From Alphaproteobacteria bacterium HGW-Alphaproteobacteria-4 (GTDB lineage Bacteria > Pseudomonadota > Alphaproteobacteria > Rhodobacterales > Rhodobacteraceae), in contig PHEE01000014.1 in the NCBI GenBank assembly GCA_002842855.1, positions 25,957 to 89,956 of the forward strand: a stretch of DNA of 64,000 nt, in the 5' to 3' direction. The position numbers and the translations under genes are program-made. The notes under the pieces are model-generated. The model was not told the DNA's origin. It saw only the letters and a program-made list of their open reading frames with translations, and ran no database searches. Below, piece by piece: positions 8,666 through 18,246 of the stretch (positions within the stretch are counted from its first letter, which is position 1; every line of letters starts with the position of its first letter).

Positions 8666-8682
8666 ATCTGATTCCTGCGCGG

Positions 8683-9453
8683 CTACGCATGCTTCGCCGC
8701 AGCATAACCTTCGAAGGTAATGTTGTCGGCGACCCGTCGTGCCTGTGCTTCGGCCTCGGGCGAGCGGATTGTCCAACACAGCACCGCCGCGCCTCTGGCT
8801 TTCAACTCTGCCACCCGCGGCCGTGCCAGATCTGCGGCTTCATGCGAAATGAACGAGGCACCGACCCGGTCGTAATCGCGGATGTCGCGCAGGTGGTCGC
8901 AGACCGCGCCAAGCAATTCTGGGTAGTCCTCCGGCAGATACGCAGCAGTTGTCAGCCCCACCGCAACATCTGGCGCCGCCGCGCGAAAAGCTGCGACCGA
9001 ATGGGGGTTGAATGACATTACCGCCACCGGCCCCGCGTAACCGCGCAGCGCCGCGGCCACCGCAGTTTCCAGCGCGCCAACTTCCGGCCCGTTGGCCCCG
9101 CTCTGATCCTTGATCTCGATAAGCATTGGCACGCGACCCGCAACCTCGGCCAGCACGCGCGCAAGCGAGGGCACCCCCTCACGCCCGCCCAGCAGCGGCA
9201 GGTCCGCCAACGCTTTGGCGCTCAGGTCAGTGATCTTGCCGGTCTTTCCCGTCAACCGCTCCAACGCATAGTCATGAAACACCATTGGCACCCCATCCGC
9301 CGACGGTTGAATGTCCAATTCAATGCCATAACCTGCATTAATCGCTGCACGGACAGCCTCGATCGAGTTTTCGGGGCGACCCTCGCCGCGATTGTGATAG
9401 GCCCGGTGCGCCAGCGGAATGCGCAGGAAATCGGGGTGAAGCGCAGGCATCAT
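8683..9453 (-). CDS. Glycerophosphodiester phosphodiesterase
   Basis: 256 aa. The gene opens with ATGATG (9448-9453), so the start may be either codon. The GDPD catalytic residues are visible: AHRAYHNRG and ENSIEA at the N-terminus, ELDIQPSADG, and the VFHDYALERLTGKTG motif. The enzyme hydrolyses glycerophosphodiesters from phospholipid turnover to sn-glycerol-3-phosphate and an alcohol. There is no signal peptide, so it should be cytoplasmic. Its start overlaps the ridA-like stop, placing it second in a three-gene leftward operon. Confidence 0.93.
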   Translation of the reverse strand: MMPALHPDFLRIPLAHRAYHNRGEGRPENSIEAVRAAINAGYGIELDIQPSADGVPMVFHDYALERLTGKTGKITDLSAKALADLPLLGGREGVPSLARVLAEVAGRVPMLIEIKDQSGANGPEVGALETAVAAALRGYAGPVAVMSFNPHSVAAFRAAAPDVAVGLTTAAYLPEDYPELLGAVCDHLRDIRDYDRVGASFISHEAADLARPRVAELKARGAAVLCWTIRSPEAEAQARRVADNITFEGYAAAKHA

Positions 9454-9914
9454 GCAACCTCGAAAACAGCGTCGATTTCCACCGCCACTCCGCGCGGCAG
9501 CGACGGTGCCGAGACTGCGGCGCGCGCGTGCCTTCCGGCCTCGCCAAACACTTCGACCATCAGGTTCGAGCAACCGTTCACCACTTCGGGCTGATTTGTG
9601 AAATCGGAGGTGGAGTTCACGAAACCGACAAGCTTGACGACCCTCAGAACCCGGTCGAGATCGCCGCCGCAGGCGGCGCGCGCCTGTGCCAGCAGCGCAA
9701 GCCCGCATTGCCGCGCGGCCAAGGTACCCTCGGCAACGCTCAGGGATTCGCCAAGACGACCCGTGATCAATCCATCAAGACTCTGGCTGATCTGCCCCGA
9801 GATGAACAGAAGATTTCCACTCAATACGTAAGGCACATAGTTGGCTGCAGGTGCCGGCGCCGTCGGCAACAGGATGCCAAGCTCGTCAAGCCGCGCCTCG
9901 ATCTTTCCGCTCAT
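9450..9914 (-). CDS. RidA family protein (YjgF/YER057c/UK114)
   Basis: 154 aa from the ATG at 9912-9914 (MSGKIEARLDELGI). It belongs to the long subgroup of RidA proteins: LLFISGQIS, the central GDLDRVLRVVKL and a C-terminal SLPRGVAVEIDAVFEV. The arginine in SLPRGV occupies the position that in RidA enzymes binds the carboxylate of reactive imines such as 2-aminoacrylate, so deaminase activity is possible. It is the first gene of the ridA-like/GDPD/DUF482 operon. Confidence 0.9.
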   Translation of the reverse strand: MSGKIEARLDELGILLPTAPAPAANYVPYVLSGNLLFISGQISQSLDGLITGRLGESLSVAEGTLAARQCGLALLAQARAACGGDLDRVLRVVKLVGFVNSTSDFTNQPEVVNGCSNLMVEVFGEAGRHARAAVSAPSLPRGVAVEIDAVFEVA

Positions 9915-9945
9915 ATCAGTTCTCCGGGTATCTCTCGCCACGCCT

Positions 9946-9957
9946 TGCTGCGCAGCA
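9946..9957. repeat. Palindrome TGCTGCGCAGCA, copy 2
   Basis: A 12-bp perfect palindrome in the short gap between the smc stop and the ridA-like start. It shares 13 bases with the palindrome at 7486-7499 when the following T is included. It lies about 32 bp upstream of the ridA-like start, where an operator would be plausible. Confidence 0.45.
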
Positions 9958-9992
9958 TTTCAAACGAAACGTCATGCCGCAACGCAGCGAAA

Positions 9993-12900
9993 TCAAGCAA
10001 TCATCGCCTCGGCCCGCTTAAGATCAACGCTCACCAGTTGGCTCACGCCCTGCTCTACCATGGTCACGCCAAACAGCCTGTCCATACGCGCCATCGTCAC
10101 CGCGTGATGCGTAATGATCAAGAAGCGGGTATCGGTGCGGCGGGCCATTTCGTCCAGCAGGTCGCAAAAGCGCGTCACGTTCGCGTCATCAAGCGGGGCA
10201 TCAACTTCGTCGAGCACGCAGATCGGTGCCGGGTTTGCAAGGAACACGGCGAAGATCAGCGCCATCGCGGTCAATGTCTGCTCGCCACCCGACAACAGGC
10301 TGAGCGTCGAGAGTTTCTTGCCGGGCGGTTGGCACATGATTTCAAGCCCCGCCTCAAGCGGGTCGTCCGATTCGACGAGCAGCAGATTGGCTTCGCCACC
10401 GCCAAAAAGATGCGTGAAAAGCAGCCGAAAGCTTTCGTTCACCTGCTCGAATGCGGTCAAAAGCCGCTCGCGCCCCTCGCGATTAAGGCTACCGATCCCC
10501 GCGCGCAATTTGCGGATCGCTTGTTCCAGATCGGCTTTCTCTTGCACCAGCGAATCGTGCTCGGCCTGAACGGCACGCGCGTCGTCTTCGGCAAGAAGGT
10601 TCACCGCGCCAAGCGCTTCGCGCTGGCGGCGCAGCCGCGCGACATCGGTTTCAAGCGCTTCGGCATCGGGCAGCCTTGCAACATCGGCGCCAAGACTGTT
10701 CAGCAAAGCCGCAGGCGATAGGTCGGTCTCGTCGTGAATGCGTGCTTCTGCGGAGGCGACTGCCGCAAGCGCGGCATCGCGACGGGCGGCGGCGGCGGCG
10801 CGTGTTTCTCGTGCCTCGCTTGCTGCTCGCTCGGCATCGCGTTCGGTCTCAGAGGCAGCACGCAACGCGGCATCAGCGGCAGCCAATACGTCGGAAGCCT
10901 GCGCCCTGCGCGCCTCGGCCGCGCTGACCGCTTCGGCGAGTTGCGCGCGCCGGGCGGCAAGCTCCGAAGGAAGCGCGATAGCACCCACCAACGCCGCTTC
11001 GGCTTCGGACCGACGCGCGGCAAGCTCGGCGCCACGCTTTTCGGCGGTGTCGAGCCGAAGCCGCCAACCGGACATCTCCTTGACGATTTCTTGCCTGCGG
11101 CGCAACCGCGCCTCGCCCTCGCGCCGCAAATCCTCATGCGTAGAACGTGCGGCGAGCATGCTGACCCGCGCCGCTTCAACCGAAAGTTTGGCGCGTTCAA
11201 CCGCACCACGCGCCAACCCAAGATCGGGCAGCGCCGCCAGCGCCGCCTCGGCTTGCCCCTGACGTTCGCGTGCCGCCATGGCCTCTTGCGCGTGGCGCGA
11301 CTGCGCCTGTTCGGCCGATTCCAGCCTGCTGCCCGCAATCGAGCGGTCCGCCTCGGCGCGGCTAAGTGCGCGGCTTGCCTCGGCCAGCGCGCGGTCGGCC
11401 TCGCGGCGCGCCTCACGTGCGGCTGCGTCGGCGCGGCTCGCTTCGGCTAGTGCGTGTGTCAGCGCCTCATGTGCCTGCCCGGCGCCAATCGCGCGCGCGG
11501 CGACGTCCTCCAGATCGCGCTTCAATTCAACCAGCCGGTTGAGCTGCTGCAAACGCAGCGCTGTTGCCGAGGGCGCGTCTTCAGCCGCCGCGCGCAGCCC
11601 ATCCCATCGCCAGAGGTCGCCCTGAAGCGAGACGAGCCGTTGCCCTGGTGCCAACAACGGCTGCAATTGCCGCCCGGTGGCGCGGTCAGGCACCATGCCG
11701 ATCTGTGCAATTCTCCGTGCAAGCAGTTCGGGCACGCGCACCTGCGCTGCCAGCGGTAACGCCCCCTCGGGTAGCGGTTGCGGCTGCGGATAGTCGGGCA
11801 ACGCGGCCCAACCTGTGCCCGAATCGCCTGTGGCCTCGGGGGCGCGCAGGTCATCTGAAAGCGCCGCACCCAGCGCCAGTTCGTAGCCCTTGTTCACCTG
11901 CATCCGGTCAAGAACCTGTTTGCCGCTTCCGGCCTCGCGTTCGACCAGCCGCGCCAGCGCAGCTACCTGCGCCCGCAGCGCGCCCGCTTCGCCCTCGGCC
12001 TCCGCTCGGGCAGCGCGGGCGCGCGACTCGCGCTCCTGAACTGCGGCGCGGGTATCTTCGGCGGCAAGCAGCGCTGCTTCGGCGGTGTGAGCGCGCGCCT
12101 CCGCTTCGCGGCGCTCTGCTTCGGCCTGGGCGTGATCATGCCCGGCGCGGGCCAGCGCCGCCCGGGCATCCATTGCCGCGGCCGTGGCGCGGGCGGCTTC
12201 GGCCTCGCCGCGCGCAGCCGCAGCGTGGAGGTCGGTCAACAAGCGCTCGCCCGATTGGTGGCGCGCCGCAAGTCGTGCTGCGTCCTCGGTTAACTCTGCC
12301 AGATCCGCCTCGCGCGCCTGCAACGCCTGCGCGGCCTCTGCTGCCCTAACTGCCGCCGCCGCAAGGTGGGCCTCTTGGCCGTCGCCAGCCTTGACGATCT
12401 GACCTTGCTCCCACTCCAGTTGCGCGATGGTTTCGAGCGCGTCGCGGTTCAACCCATCCTCGCGCTCGGCATCTTGCGTCAACCGTTCGATCTGCGCCCT
12501 GAGTTCGGCTATGCGCGCTTGCGCTTCGGCCTCCTGCGCCCCCAACGCATCGCGCTCGATCATCAGGCGTTGCAGAATGGCACCCGCGACCGTCGCGGCT
12601 TCGCGCAAAGGTGGCAAAGCCTCCTCGCGCGCGGCTCGGGCGCGCACCGCCCCGCGCGCAGCAGCTTCGGCGCGCCCGGCCGCGAGGTTATCGGCAGCAA
12701 GGGCCGCATCCGTTTCAGCACGCAGCGCCTCGGCATCGCGCCAGCGAATATAAAGCAACGCTCCCTCGGCGCGGCGCAACTCGGCCCCTATCTCGCGGTA
12801 GCGCGCAGCCGCGCGGCTTTGCCGCTGTAGCGCTGCGAGTTGCTGCGCGAGTTGCTCAACCACGTCATCAACCCGCAACAGGTTCGACTCGGCGGCGCTC

Positions 12901-13451
12901 AGCTTCAGTTCGGCTTCATGTCGGCGCTGATACAGCCCGGAAATACCCGCGGCCTCTTCCAATATCCGCCGCCGTGCCTTGGGCCTTGCGTTGATCAGCT
13001 CTGCGATCTGCCCCTGGCGCACAAGCGCGGGTGAATGCGCCCCGGTTGACGCGTCGGCGAACAACATCTGTACGTCACGCGCGCGTACCTCGCGCGCATT
13101 GACGCGATAGGCCGAACCCGAATCGCGGGTGATGCGCCGCACGATTTCGATCGTGTCAGCTTCATTGAACCCGGAAGGCGCCAGCCGTTCGCTATTATCG
13201 ATAGCAAGCGAAACCTCAGCAAATGCCCTAGCCCCGCGCGATGCGGCCCCCGCAAAGATCACATCCTCCATGCCCTCGCCGCGCATCACGGTCGGGCGCG
13301 TCTCGCCCATCACCCAACGCAGCGCTTCCAGCAGGTTCGACTTGCCGCAGCCGTTTGGCCCGACAACACCGGTCAGCCCGTCATGAATGACGAGGTCGGT
13401 CGGGTCGACAAAGCTCTTGAAACCGTTGAGGCGAAGCCGAGTGAACCGCAA
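9993..13451 (-). CDS. smc: Chromosome segregation protein SMC
   Basis: 1152 aa from a TTG at 13449-13451, chosen because the conserved SMC N-terminus (RFTRLRLNGFKSF) begins immediately and a GGGG ribosome site lies about 8 nt upstream. Walker A is GPNGCGKSN near residue 35; the hinge lies roughly at 510-650 between two long Ala/Glu/Arg-rich coiled coils; the ABC signature LLSGGEQ is near 1053 and Walker B CVLDEVDAP near 1080. SMC dimers with ScpA/ScpB condense and segregate the chromosome. The scp genes are not in the window. The frame stays open upstream of the TTG to 13901, but that part is not SMC-like. Confidence 0.96.
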   Translation of the reverse strand: MRFTRLRLNGFKSFVDPTDLVIHDGLTGVVGPNGCGKSNLLEALRWVMGETRPTVMRGEGMEDVIFAGAASRGARAFAEVSLAIDNSERLAPSGFNEADTIEIVRRITRDSGSAYRVNAREVRARDVQMLFADASTGAHSPALVRQGQIAELINARPKARRRILEEAAGISGLYQRRHEAELKLSAAESNLLRVDDVVEQLAQQLAALQRQSRAAARYREIGAELRRAEGALLYIRWRDAEALRAETDAALAADNLAAGRAEAAARGAVRARAAREEALPPLREAATVAGAILQRLMIERDALGAQEAEAQARIAELRAQIERLTQDAEREDGLNRDALETIAQLEWEQGQIVKAGDGQEAHLAAAAVRAAEAAQALQAREADLAELTEDAARLAARHQSGERLLTDLHAAAARGEAEAARATAAAMDARAALARAGHDHAQAEAERREAEARAHTAEAALLAAEDTRAAVQERESRARAARAEAEGEAGALRAQVAALARLVEREAGSGKQVLDRMQVNKGYELALGAALSDDLRAPEATGDSGTGWAALPDYPQPQPLPEGALPLAAQVRVPELLARRIAQIGMVPDRATGRQLQPLLAPGQRLVSLQGDLWRWDGLRAAAEDAPSATALRLQQLNRLVELKRDLEDVAARAIGAGQAHEALTHALAEASRADAAAREARREADRALAEASRALSRAEADRSIAGSRLESAEQAQSRHAQEAMAARERQGQAEAALAALPDLGLARGAVERAKLSVEAARVSMLAARSTHEDLRREGEARLRRRQEIVKEMSGWRLRLDTAEKRGAELAARRSEAEAALVGAIALPSELAARRAQLAEAVSAAEARRAQASDVLAAADAALRAASETERDAERAASEARETRAAAAARRDAALAAVASAEARIHDETDLSPAALLNSLGADVARLPDAEALETDVARLRRQREALGAVNLLAEDDARAVQAEHDSLVQEKADLEQAIRKLRAGIGSLNREGRERLLTAFEQVNESFRLLFTHLFGGGEANLLLVESDDPLEAGLEIMCQPPGKKLSTLSLLSGGEQTLTAMALIFAVFLANPAPICVLDEVDAPLDDANVTRFCDLLDEMARRTDTRFLIITHHAVTMARMDRLFGVTMVEQGVSQLVSVDLKRAEAMIA

Positions 13452-13467
13452 ACAGATACCCCTTGCC

Positions 13468-13484
13468 CCGGAGTGAGTCTCCGG
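13468..13484. promoter_or_regulatory. Inverted repeat with a GANTC site upstream of smc
   Basis: CCGGAG-TGAGT-CTCCGG, a perfect 6-bp inverted repeat with a 5-nt spacer containing GAGTC, 17 bp upstream of the smc TTG. Two more GANTC sites (13602-13606 and 13609-13613) lie in the same 225-bp divergent region with lrgA. This may be an operator or leader hairpin, possibly sensitive to CcrM methylation. Confidence 0.35.
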
Positions 13485-13676
13485 CACGAAATCTTTCGCG
13501 CGATGGGCGCGCCTGTCAACCGCCAGACGCGAGATATGGAGGTAGCCGGGCGGATATCCACAAGATATGTGTGCGCCGGTTCTGATGTCAGCTATTCCAC
13601 CGACTCCCGATTCGTCGGGCTTGCGCGGCGAAGGATCGGCGCTAGGCTCGCGCAACCCATGCCGCAGGAGCATTGC

Positions 13677-14033
13677 ATGATCCCCGCACTTGTAACCCTT
13701 CTGGTGTTTCAACTTTTCGGCGAAGTGGTCACACGCGGCCTTGGCCTGCCACTGCCCGGCCCGGTGCTTGGCATGGTTGCACTGGTGCTGACAATGCTTG
13801 CTTTCCCGAAACTCGCGGCTGCGGTGCGGCCGACTGCGCAAGGGTTGCTTGCGCATCTGTCGCTCCTGTTTGTTCCCGCCGGGGTAGGTGTCGTGGCGCA
13901 TCTGGGTGTGCTGCGCCAGGAAGGCGCGGCGCTGATGCTGGCGTTGATCGTCTCAACTGTGGCCGCAATTGCGGTGGGCGCCCTCACATTTACTGCGGTG
14001 GCCCGCCTTGCCGAGGGGCGCAAGAATGGCTGA
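13677..14033 (+). CDS. lrgA: LrgA/CidA family holin-like membrane protein
   Basis: 118 aa. The ATG at 13677 is preceded by AGGAG (13666-13670), so I prefer it to upstream starts. Four hydrophobic helices cover most of the protein; the LPLPGPVLGM and LLFVPAGVGVV motifs are typical of LrgA/CidA (YohJ in E. coli). The family is linked to holin-like control of murein hydrolases and, in some bacteria and plastids, to glycolate or pyruvate transport together with LrgB. It overlaps lrgB by 8 nt. No LytSR-type regulator is next to it. Confidence 0.92.
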   Translation: MIPALVTLLVFQLFGEVVTRGLGLPLPGPVLGMVALVLTMLAFPKLAAAVRPTAQGLLAHLSLLFVPAGVGVVAHLGVLRQEGAALMLALIVSTVAAIAVGALTFTAVARLAEGRKNG

Positions 14034-14742
14034 TGCGGCCCTGATCTGGAGCTACCTGACGCGCGAGCCGCTCCTGTGGCTCACCGCCACGCTGATCGCC
14101 TATTGGGTGGGCGACGCGGCGTTTCGTGCCAGCGGCCGCAAGCCCTACGTCAACCCTGTGCTGATTGCGGTTGCAGCACTTGCATTGGTGCTGAAAGGAA
14201 CGGGAACCCCCTACGCAACCTATTTCGAAGGGGCGCAGTTTGTGCACTTCATGCTTGGCCCGGCGACCGTCGCGCTTGCACTTCCGCTTTATACAAACCT
14301 CGCCCAGGTGCGCCGCGCCGCCTTTCCCATGCTTGCGGCACTTCTGGCCGGGTCGCTGACGGCAATTCTTTCGGCATTGGCGATTGCGCGCGCACTTGGG
14401 GTAGACGCCTCGGTGCTTTCAGCGCTTGCGCCAAAGTCCGCTACCGCCCCCGTCGCAATCGGCATTGCCGAGCGCATGGGCGGTTCACCAACCCTTGCGG
14501 CGGTGCTGGTTCTGACCACCGGCATCATCGGCGCCGTGGTGGCTACGCCGTTGCTCAACCTGCTGCGCATAACGGATTGGCGCGCCCGCGGTTTTGCCAC
14601 CGGTGTTGCGGCACACGGCATCGGCACGGCGCGTGCCTTTCAGGTGAACGAGACCGCAGGCAGCTTTGCTGGCATCGGCATGGGGCTGAACGCGGTGCTG
14701 ACCGCGCTGATCGCGCCGCCACTGCTCGCGCTCTTTTTGTGA
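14026..14742 (+). CDS. lrgB: LrgB/CidB family membrane protein
   Basis: 238 aa, starting inside the lrgA 3' end. The protein is almost entirely hydrophobic helices and contains the LrgB motifs YVNPVLIA, FMLGPATVALALPLY and LAPKSATAPVAIGIAE near the centre. LrgB acts with LrgA in the inner membrane, either in cell-wall hydrolase control or in export of small organic acids such as glycolate. The pair forms a two-gene unit ahead of accD. Confidence 0.94.
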   Translation: MADAALIWSYLTREPLLWLTATLIAYWVGDAAFRASGRKPYVNPVLIAVAALALVLKGTGTPYATYFEGAQFVHFMLGPATVALALPLYTNLAQVRRAAFPMLAALLAGSLTAILSALAIARALGVDASVLSALAPKSATAPVAIGIAERMGGSPTLAAVLVLTTGIIGAVVATPLLNLLRITDWRARGFATGVAAHGIGTARAFQVNETAGSFAGIGMGLNAVLTALIAPPLLALFL

Positions 14743-14806
14743 TGCAATTGCATTTCGCCCGCCGCGGGGCTATTTCAACCCGGCGCGGCGGTAAGGGGCA
14801 CTGACC

Positions 14807-15703
14807 ATGAACTGGATCTCGAACTACGTCCGACCCAAGATCAACTCGTTGTTTTCACGCCGCGAGGTGCCCGAGAATCTCTGGTCCAAGTGCCCCGAGT
14901 GCGGCACCATGCTGTTTCACCGCGAGCTGAGCGACAACCTCAACGTTTGCACCTCTTGCGAACACCATATGCCAATCACCCCGCGCGAACGTTTCGCGGC
15001 GCTGTTTGATGGCGGTATCTTCTCCGAGGTTGAGGTGCCGTTGCCGGTTCCCGATCCGCTCGCCTTTCGCGACCAGAAGAAATACCCCGACCGGTTGAAA
15101 GCGGCGCAAAAGGCCACCGCCGAGCCCGAGGCGATGCTGGTGGCCGAGGGCGAAATTGGCCGCACCCCGATCATCGCCGCCGCACAGGATTTCGCCTTCA
15201 TGGGCGGCTCGATGGGCATGTATGTCGGCAACGCCATCATCGCCGCCGCCGAACGCGCAATCAAGCTCAAGCGCCCGCTCGTGCTGTTTTCAGCAGCGGG
15301 TGGCGCGCGCATGCAAGAAGGCATCCTCAGCCTTATGCAGATGCCGCGCACAACGGTTGCGGTGCAGATGCTGAAAGAGGCAAGCCTGCCCTATATAGTG
15401 GTTCTGACCCACCCAACGACCGGTGGCGTGACCGCATCCTATGCCATGCTGGGAGACGTGCAGATCGCCGAGCCCAACGCGCTCATCTGTTTCGCTGGCC
15501 CGCGCGTAATCGAGCAAACCATCCGCGAGAAATTGCCCGAGGGCTTTCAGCGTGCGGAATACCTTCTCGATCACGGTATGCTCGATCGGGTCACCCACCG
15601 TAAGAAGCTGCGCGAAGAACTGACAACGATCCTGCGCATGCTCATGCTACAGTCCCCCGCAATCGTGGCCGACCTGCCCGCCCCCAGCCCCACCACCCCC
15701 TGA
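14807..15703 (+). CDS. accD: Acetyl-CoA carboxylase carboxyltransferase subunit beta
   Basis: 298 aa. The N-terminal zinc ribbon is intact (CPECG, then CTSC about 15 residues later), followed by the crotonase-like carboxyltransferase domain with [19 protein letters not shown] and [13 protein letters not shown]. AccD with AccA transfers the carboxyl group from biotin to acetyl-CoA to make malonyl-CoA, the first step of fatty acid synthesis. folC follows, as in many proteobacteria, but a strong terminator lies between them. Confidence 0.97.
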   Translation: MNWISNYVRPKINSLFSRREVPENLWSKCPECGTMLFHRELSDNLNVCTSCEHHMPITPRERFAALFDGGIFSEVEVPLPVPDPLAFRDQKKYPDRLKAAQKATAEPEAMLVAEGEIGRTPIIAAAQDFAFMGGSMGMYVGNAIIAAAERAIKLKRPLVLFSAAGGARMQEGILSLMQMPRTTVAVQMLKEASLPYIVVLTHPTTGGVTASYAMLGDVQIAEPNALICFAGPRVIEQTIREKLPEGFQRAEYLLDHGMLDRVTHRKKLREELTTILRMLMLQSPAIVADLPAPSPTTP

Positions 15704-15712
15704 AACTGCCTT

Positions 15713-15779
15713 GGTCCAAATATCCTCGGGGGGTGAATTGCGCGTCAGCGCAAGAGGGGGGCAGACGCCCCCCCTTTTT
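15713..15779 (+). terminator. Intergenic repeat ending in a rho-independent terminator after accD
   Basis: The segment starts with CCAAATATCCTCGGGGGG, has a small GCGC-GTCA-GCGC hairpin, and ends with GGGGGGC-AGAC-GCCCCCC (15756-15773) followed by TTTTT. This is a convincing terminator for accD. The CCAAATATCC/GGGGG part recurs in inverted form at 55294-55310. Confidence 0.85.
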
Positions 15780-15796
15780 CAGCCGGAGCCGCCGCA

Positions 15797-17068
15797 ATGC
15801 CCCAGCCATCCGACGAAATCCTGACCCGGCTTCTGGCGCTGCATCCGAAGATAATCGACCTGACACTTGACCGGGTGGAGCGTTTGCTTGCCGCGCTCGG
15901 CCACCCCGAGCTTTCTTTGCCCCCGGTCGTCCACATCGCGGGCACCAACGGCAAGGGCTCGACGCAGGCAATGCTGCGCGCGGGAATGGAGGCGGCGGGT
16001 AGACGCGTGCATGCCTATACCTCGCCCCATCTCGCGCGATTTCACGAACGTATCCGCCTTGCGGGCGAGATTATCCCAGAGCCGCAGTTGGCGTCGCTTC
16101 TGGAAGAGTGCGAACAGGTCAATCTTGCGCATCCCATTACCTTTTTTGAAATCACTACCTGCGCCGCCTTCCTCGGCTTCGCCCGCACCCCCGCCGACTT
16201 CACTTTGCTCGAAGTCGGTCTCGGTGGCAGGCTCGACGCCACCAATGTGCTGCCCCGTCCAAGGCTCACCATCATCACGCCGGTCTCGATCGACCATCAG
16301 CAATATCTGGGCGACACGTTGCCCGAAATCGCAGCTGAAAAGGCGGGTATTCTCAAGCGTGGCGTCCCCTGCGTGGTTGGCCCGCAAGAAAATGACGCGC
16401 TTGAAGTGATCACCGCGCGGGCAACACGTCTCGGTGCCCCGCTCCTTGTGCACGCTCAACACTGGCAGGTTTTCGAAGAGCGCGGGCGACTGATCTTTCA
16501 GGACGAAACCGGCCTGCTTGATCTGCCGCTGCCCAACCTTCCCGGTCCGCACCAAATTCAGAATGCAGGCGCTGCCCTTGCAGCACTTCGCCACCTTGGC
16601 TTTGACAGTGCCGCTTGCGAAGCGGCTGTCACCCGCGCCGACTGGCCCGCCCGGATGCAGCGCCTCCGCCAGGGCCAGTTGGCCGAGGCCGCGCCAGACG
16701 CCGAGCTCTGGCTTGATGGTGGCCACAACCCCGCGGGCGGGCAGGCACTTGCCGCCACGCTGGCACGAATGCCGCGGCGGCCAACCCATCTGATCGTCGG
16801 CATGCTCAACACCAAGGACATTGCAGGCTACCTGCGCCCCCTTGTGGCGCAGGCCGCAACCCTGACCGCCGTCTCGATACCGGGCGAGGCCAACACGCTC
16901 ACCGCCGAGCAGACGCAGGCCGCCGCGCGCGCAGCCGGAATCGCCGCCAGCACCGCTGAATCCGTGCTTGCCGCAGTCAAAATGATAACCGCCACCGAGC
17001 CACGTGCCCGCATCCTCATCTGTGGTTCGCTCTATCTCGCAGGTGGGGTACTGCGCGAAAACGGTTAG
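15797..17068 (+). CDS. folC: Bifunctional folylpolyglutamate synthase/dihydrofolate synthase
   Basis: 423 aa. Mur-ligase fold: the P-loop HIAGTNGKGST near residue 45, the YTSPHLARFHERI signature near 75, and the second-domain motif WLDGGHNPAG near 305. FolC adds glutamate to dihydropteroate and then polyglutamylates folates in the cytoplasm. It is separated from accD by a terminator. Its TAG stop interlocks with the TAA stop of zapE on the other strand. Confidence 0.95.
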   Translation: MPQPSDEILTRLLALHPKIIDLTLDRVERLLAALGHPELSLPPVVHIAGTNGKGSTQAMLRAGMEAAGRRVHAYTSPHLARFHERIRLAGEIIPEPQLASLLEECEQVNLAHPITFFEITTCAAFLGFARTPADFTLLEVGLGGRLDATNVLPRPRLTIITPVSIDHQQYLGDTLPEIAAEKAGILKRGVPCVVGPQENDALEVITARATRLGAPLLVHAQHWQVFEERGRLIFQDETGLLDLPLPNLPGPHQIQNAGAALAALRHLGFDSAACEAAVTRADWPARMQRLRQGQLAEAAPDAELWLDGGHNPAGGQALAATLARMPRRPTHLIVGMLNTKDIAGYLRPLVAQAATLTAVSIPGEANTLTAEQTQAAARAAGIAASTAESVLAAVKMITATEPRARILICGSLYLAGGVLRENG

Positions 17069-18156
17069 CGTTCCATGGCCCAGTCAGCCGCCTGAATCTC
17101 GCGCAAGCGGCTGGCGGTGCGGGCAAACTCGAAGGTTCCTTCACCCTCAACATAAAGTCGTTCCGGAACATCCGCCGCCGAACAGATCAGGCGTAGCTTT
17201 GCCTCATAGACCGCGTCGATCAGCGTGACAAAACGCTTGGCCTCGTTGAAATTGGCCGCTGACAGAAGCGGGATTTCATCGATCATCAATACCCGAACGG
17301 CACCTGTCAGCGCCAGAAAATCGGCTGGCCCGAGAGGACGCGTGCAAAGTTCCCAGAAACTCGCCCGGACAACGCCGGCGTGGTGACGCTCCAGCACCAG
17401 TTCGCGCCCCAAAAGTGGCAGCCGCAGCGCGGTGCCGGGGTCGGCACCGGTCAAATCATCCCACATAGCCTGCATGGCCCGCTCGGCCGCCGCATCTGCC
17501 GGGGTGAAGTAAACCTGCGCCCCGGCCAGCCGATGCTGTCGATAATCGGTCTCGGCTTCCAGCTCGCACACCGCCAGCCGCGCGCGCAGCAGTGCGATGA
17601 AGGGTAGAAAAAGCGCGCGGTTCAGCCCGTTGAGATAGAGGTCTTCGGGTGCCCGGTTCGAGGTTGTCACCACCACCACACCCAGATCTGTCAGGTATTG
17701 GAACAATCGCCCCACAACCATTGCATCGGCGATGTCGCTGATCTGCATTTCGTCCAGACATAACAGCCGGACCTGTGCCGCGATTGACTCGGCCATCGGG
17801 CGGATCGCATCTTGCACCTCGGTCTTTCGAAGCTCGTGCAGGCGGCCCTGGACCTCTTGCATGAAGCTATGAAAGTGCACGCGCCGTTTGGCCGGAGCGG
17901 CGACATGGGCAAAGAAAAGGTCCATCAGCATCGACTTGCCGCGCCCGACCCCGCCCCAGAGATAGACGCCTTTTTCAGGTTGAACCACGGTTGCGCGCCC
18001 CAAAAGGCCGCGCAACCCCGCAATGCGACGTGGCGGCGACTCGAGCGCCTGCCGCACCGTTTCAAGCAGCGGCAAAGCGGCGCGCTGTGCGGGATCGGCG
18101 CGCAATTCGCCTGCCGCCACTTTTCCATCATAAATTTCGGTCAGACTTTGTCTCAT
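17065..18156 (-). CDS. zapE: Cell division protein ZapE (AFG1-like ATPase)
   Basis: 363 aa from the ATG at 18154-18156. The Walker A motif is LWGGVGRGKSMLMDLF near residue 68, Walker B is LCLDEMQISD, and HFHSFMQEVQ between them is typical of the AFG1/LACE1 family. ZapE is a cytoplasmic ATPase that associates with the Z-ring and destabilises FtsZ polymers in E. coli; its mitochondrial relatives aid protein quality control. The gene is transcribed alone on this strand, divergent from DUF4170 and convergent with folC. Confidence 0.94.
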   Translation of the reverse strand: MRQSLTEIYDGKVAAGELRADPAQRAALPLLETVRQALESPPRRIAGLRGLLGRATVVQPEKGVYLWGGVGRGKSMLMDLFFAHVAAPAKRRVHFHSFMQEVQGRLHELRKTEVQDAIRPMAESIAAQVRLLCLDEMQISDIADAMVVGRLFQYLTDLGVVVVTTSNRAPEDLYLNGLNRALFLPFIALLRARLAVCELEAETDYRQHRLAGAQVYFTPADAAAERAMQAMWDDLTGADPGTALRLPLLGRELVLERHHAGVVRASFWELCTRPLGPADFLALTGAVRVLMIDEIPLLSAANFNEAKRFVTLIDAVYEAKLRLICSAADVPERLYVEGEGTFEFARTASRLREIQAADWAMER

Positions 18157-18246
18157 GCGCCTCCGATAGCGCGGCCTGCGCGCCTTGAGAACCCCGCTCG
18201 CATCGCATAGGTTCGCGCCGTCACCGCAACCTTTCACGGAGATCAG

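Noticed and set aside
9528..10721. 397-codon plus-strand frame over ridA-like and smc genes
   Set aside because: Antisense shadow; composition and lack of motifs argue against a gene.
13452..13901. N-terminal extension of smc by 150 codons
   Set aside because: The frame is open, but the residues are not protein-like and lie over the lrgA start; SMC homology begins at the TTG at 13451.
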